From the NCBI GenBank assembly GCA_016705545.1, contig JADIYA010000017.1, forward strand, positions 1 to 64,000: 64,000 nt of DNA, in the 5' to 3' direction. This document shows, piece by piece, positions 61,066 to 64,000 of this stretch. This stretch comes from Flavobacteriales bacterium (lineage in GTDB: Bacteria > Bacteroidota > Bacteroidia > Flavobacteriales_F > PHOS-HE28). The number at the start of each line of letters is the position of its first letter. Positions within the stretch are counted from its first letter, which is position 1. Below the pieces are notes generated by a model. The model worked only from the letters and a program-made list of their open reading frames with translations, was not told where the DNA came from and ran no database searches. The position numbers and the translations under genes are program-made.

Positions 61066-62340
61066 ATGACCGACCGCCGCAGCTTCATCCGCCAAAGCGC
61101 CGCCTTGCTGGGCGGCCTGGCACTGCACCAGAACCTTGATGCCGCCTTCCCTGGAATCGGCCCCGGCCCAACGCCCGGCGGCGATGGTGAGGAGTTCTGG
61201 CGCCAGGTGCGGGCCTCCTTCGCCTGCAGCCCTACCCTCATCAACCTCAACAACGGCGGCGTTTGCCCGGCACCGCGCGCGGCCATGGAAGCGCTCGACC
61301 ACTACAACCGCATGTGCAACGAAGCGCCGAGCTACTACATGTGGCGGATCCTCGATCAGGATCGGGAGCCGCTGCGCATGAACCTGGCGCGGCTGGCCGC
61401 TTGCTCCAAGGAGGAACTCGCGTTATGCCGCAATGCAACCGAGGCGCTCAATACGGTCATTTTCGGCTTGCCCTTGAAGCCCGGCGATGAGGTGGTCGTG
61501 AGCACGCACGACTACCCCAACATGGCCAATGCTTGGAAGCAGCGCGCGCTGCGCGATGGGGTGAAACTCGTGCATGCCGATCCGCAACTGCCGTCGGAGG
61601 ATGAAGAAGCGATGGCCGAGGCCTTCATCAGCAGATTCTCTCCCAGGACCAAGCTGGTCCACATCACGCACGTGGTGAATTGGAACGGCCAGGTGCTGCC
61701 TGTTCGCCGGATCGCCGACGCCGCGCATGCCCGCGGGATCGAGGTGCTCGTTGATGCGGCGCACTCCTTCGCCCTGCTCGATTACAGCATCCCCGAGCTC
61801 GGCGCCGATTACTGGGGAACCAGCCTGCACAAGTGGCTCTGTGCGCCCTTCGGCAATGGCCTGCTGTGGATCAAGAAGGAAAAGGTGGGCAAGGTGTGGC
61901 CGCTGCTCAGCAACGACAAACCGCAAGGCGACGATATCCGCAAGTTCGAGAGCCTCGGTACGCGCAGTTTCCCCATCGAGATGGCCACGGGTTACGCGCT
62001 GGACCTGCACGAGCTGATCGGCGCTTAACGCAAGCAAGAGCGGCTTCACTACCTGAAGAACTACTGGATGGAACAGGTGAAGGAACTGCCCGGACTCTTC
62101 CTCAAGACATCGCAGGATCCGCGCTTCAGCTGCGCCATCGGCGTATTCGGAATTGACGGGAAGAAGGCAACGGCCATCAGTGAAGAGCTCTTCGCGAAGT
62201 GGAAGATCCACACCGTGGCCATCGAGCGCGCGGGTCAGCCGGGAATTGAGACAGCGTACAACCACGTGCGGGTCACGCCCAACGTGTACACGACGACAAC
62301 TGAATTGGACAGGCTCGTGGAAGCGATCCGCAGCCTCTAG
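61066..62340 (+). pseudogene. Tat-exported class V aminotransferase with an in-frame stop
   Basis: The protein begins with a twin-arginine signal (RRSFIRQ at 4-10). The PLP-dependent class V aminotransferase (isopenicillin-N epimerase-like) fold includes LINLNNGGVCPAP, LVHITHVVNWNGQVLPV, DAAHSFALLDY and SLHKW with the PLP lysine K256. An ochre codon TAA at 62026-62028 interrupts it after LIGA; the same frame continues RKQERLHYLKNYWMEQ and on to the natural stop at 62340. A single base change from GAA would restore 424 residues. Either a nonsense mutation, a read error, or readthrough. Confidence 0.85.
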
Positions 62341-62347
62341 TGCCGCG

Positions 62348-63844
62348 TCATCGGAAAAGCGTGACGTGCCCTTGCTTCACGATCTCATTCGTGGTCGAGC
62401 ACGGATCGCGCATCTTCATGGTGTACACGTACACGCCCATCGGGATGCCGCTCGCGTCCCACTGCTCCTGCGGGTTGTTGGTGACCCATATGCTCTCTCC
62501 CCAACGATTGAACATCCGCAGCTCGTAGCCCAGCTCCGGGATATCCACGCGCACCGGCCATGTGTCATTGATCCCGTCGTTATTCGGGGTGAAGGCATTG
62601 GCCAGGAAGAGCGTGGGCTCCGTCCGCACGTCGACGATGGTGGTCGTCGTGTCGTTGCAGCCGTTGGCCTGCGTGGCGAAGAGCGTGTAGGGATAGAAGT
62701 CGTAGAGCCGATGGTCCCACTGGATGAAGCCGGTGCAATCGTGGGTGACCAGGCTATCGCCGATGTAGAATGCGCAGCTGTCCGCGGTAAGGCTGCCCAA
62801 GGAGATCTCGACGATGGGCGTGCAGGGGATCTGGCGGGCAGTGAAGATTGCTGGTGTCTGCGCCACGATGAAGATGCTGTCGAGCACGGGCAGGTTCCCA
62901 CATCCGGCTAAGTCGAAGGCTTGGAGCGTTACATACTGCCAGCCCGGCTCCGGGAAGGAGATCAGCGGGTCGCGGGCGTTGCTGTACCCATCAACGCCCC
63001 AGGTCCACTCCAGCGAATCGCCATTCGTCGCCAGTGTGTTCACGATGAAGGCCACGTTCTGGCAAGCGGTATCGACCAGAAGGGGCACCGCGAAAGGCGG
63101 CACCAGCTCCGTTACGTCAACCGTCGCGGTTGCCACGCAATTCAGGACCGTATCCGTGGCCGTGATGGTGATCGTGGCGTTGGTTCCCGGCGGGACCTGA
63201 TAGGATGATAGCGTATCACCCGTGCCCCACTCGTAAATGTGCGGCTGGAACCCGAAGACGAGTTCCGTGGTGAGCAACGGCGCTTCGTTCGGGCAGTAGG
63301 CCAGCGGGCCACCCGTGATGTTCACATCCGGGTTGCCCAATGTGGCCTCGATGTAGGAAGGACAGCCAATGGGCGGCGAAATGAGCACGCCATAGACGCC
63401 GATGGGCAAATCGGTGATGGTGGTATTGGTCTCCACCGGGTCGTGTGTCCAGAACCAGACGAAGGGGCCGCCGGGGTTGAGGGTCAGGGTGATGGCGCCA
63501 TCGTCAGCGCCTTCGCAGGTCAAATCCGTCACGTCCAGCGTTCCAAGGGGCGGAACCACAGGATCGGTAACGATCACATCAATGATGGTGTCGCAATCGA
63601 ATCCAGTGACCTCCACCGTGTAGGCGCCAGCCAGCAGATTGTTGGCTGTTGCGTCGGTGAGCAGGACATCGTGCACCCACTCGTACAGGTATGGGCCGCC
63701 TGATTGACTCACCACGGTGATGGCGCCATCGGCAAGGCCCGGGCAGGTGGGCGAGGTCACGGATACGGTCACATCGCATGGAGCGAATTGTGCCTGCGCA
63801 ACGAGCGCAGCCATGACGGCCAAGGGGGCGAGGATCCGGCGCAT
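62348..63844 (-). CDS. T9SS type B sorted SprB-repeat protein
   Basis: The 498-residue protein has a signal peptide, three SprB-like repeats (VTSPTCPGLADGAITV, LTCEGADDGAITL) and a beta-rich region, and ends with the type B sorting domain (LANAFTPNNDGINDTWPV, FNRWGESIW, GVYVYTMKM). It is likely surface-displayed and possibly involved in gliding or adhesion. It converges on the aminotransferase with seven bases between the stops. Confidence 0.88.
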   Translation of the reverse strand: MRRILAPLAVMAALVAQAQFAPCDVTVSVTSPTCPGLADGAITVVSQSGGPYLYEWVHDVLLTDATANNLLAGAYTVEVTGFDCDTIIDVIVTDPVVPPLGTLDVTDLTCEGADDGAITLTLNPGGPFVWFWTHDPVETNTTITDLPIGVYGVLISPPIGCPSYIEATLGNPDVNITGGPLAYCPNEAPLLTTELVFGFQPHIYEWGTGDTLSSYQVPPGTNATITITATDTVLNCVATATVDVTELVPPFAVPLLVDTACQNVAFIVNTLATNGDSLEWTWGVDGYSNARDPLISFPEPGWQYVTLQAFDLAGCGNLPVLDSIFIVAQTPAIFTARQIPCTPIVEISLGSLTADSCAFYIGDSLVTHDCTGFIQWDHRLYDFYPYTLFATQANGCNDTTTTIVDVRTEPTLFLANAFTPNNDGINDTWPVRVDIPELGYELRMFNRWGESIWVTNNPQEQWDASGIPMGVYVYTMKMRDPCSTTNEIVKQGHVTLFR

Positions 63845-63934
63845 TTCGACTATGACGGCTGCGAAGATCGCATTCGGCGCCTAGAACACGCACCATTGCC
63901 GAATTGATCGCCCACCACCACCTGTGCGAAAACA

Positions 63935-63981
63935 CCGCCCCCCGCACGTCCCGGTCGAAGGACCGGGGGTGCGGGGGGCGG
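63935..63981 (-). terminator. very strong hairpin at the right edge
   Basis: A 13-pair outer stem (CCGCCCCCCGCAC with GTGCGGGGGGCGG) encloses a seven-pair inner stem CCCGGTC/GACCGGG with loop GAAG. On the minus strand GGTGTTTTCG follows, which gives a better T tract than the plus side. It probably terminates a gene that enters from beyond the window and reads leftward. Confidence 0.65.
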
Positions 63982-64000
63982 GTTTCGGTTCGGGGTCAGG

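Noticed and set aside
1..64000. mobile elements, prophage, restriction or toxin-antitoxin systems
   Set aside because: No transposase, integrase, terminal inverted repeats, methyltransferase motifs or toxin pairs were seen on either strand.

Overview
The window is a GC-rich chromosomal segment of a member of the Bacteroidota, most likely an environmental Flavobacteriales-type organism. The evidence is type IX secretion sorting domains of both type A and type B, DUF3078 and DUF4197 proteins, two MbnP-family lipoproteins, a bacillithiol deacetylase (BshB1), a UbiA-family geranylgeranylglycerol-phosphate transferase, a bacteroidete ccm order, and TAnnTT(T/C)G -7 promoter boxes in place of sigma-70 boxes. 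Genes are dense, with many 1-17 base overlaps. No CRISPR array, insertion sequence, prophage or rRNA operon was found.

Layout. 0-11 kb is core: the end of a DMT transporter, a thioesterase, dnaA, a NagZ-like/beta-lactamase-like fusion, DinB, guaA, a LysM/PBP1-like protein and a fatty acid desaturase. 12-21 kb holds secreted proteins, a tricorn-type S41 protease and two glycan genes. 21-29 kb holds SirB1, a 43-codon secreted ORF of unclear status, a nucleoside phosphorylase, DUF4197, a thioesterase, lhgO divergent from smpB, a GT39-type membrane protein and DUF3078. 29-32.5 kb has tRNA-Val and a four-gene operon with two MbnP paralogues, a CDVCG protein and a CxxxCHLxK membrane protein, which I read as a copper/metal handling unit. 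32.5-40.5 kb is ion transport (CPA1, bestrophin, tandem NhaD, CDF) around rpsF-rpsR-rplI, ending in tRNA-His. 40.6-44.7 kb is a glycan operon. 44.7-46 kb is bshB1 plus a lipoprotein thiol peroxidase. 47-52 kb is ccmBCDEF. 52-55 kb is DUF2520-KdsC-UbiA-Maf. 55-64 kb is three type B sorted T9SS adhesin-like proteins with a Tat-exported class V aminotransferase between them.

Four genes are interrupted: a second nhaD (2-base loss), a hypothetical gene before ccmB (1-base loss), a repeat-rich T9SS protein (1-base loss in a C run) and the aminotransferase (in-frame ochre codon). They are either assembly errors or real decay or phase variation. The other main observations are -7 boxes ending only 4-6 bases before many start codons, implying leaderless mRNAs; a CxxxY heme ligand in CcmE; the MbnP operon without a visible MbnH; and a glycan operon with an unassigned large enzyme. 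I did not find one indisputably new defence or mobile system; the MbnP operon and the 41.8 kb enzyme are the best candidates for undescribed biology.
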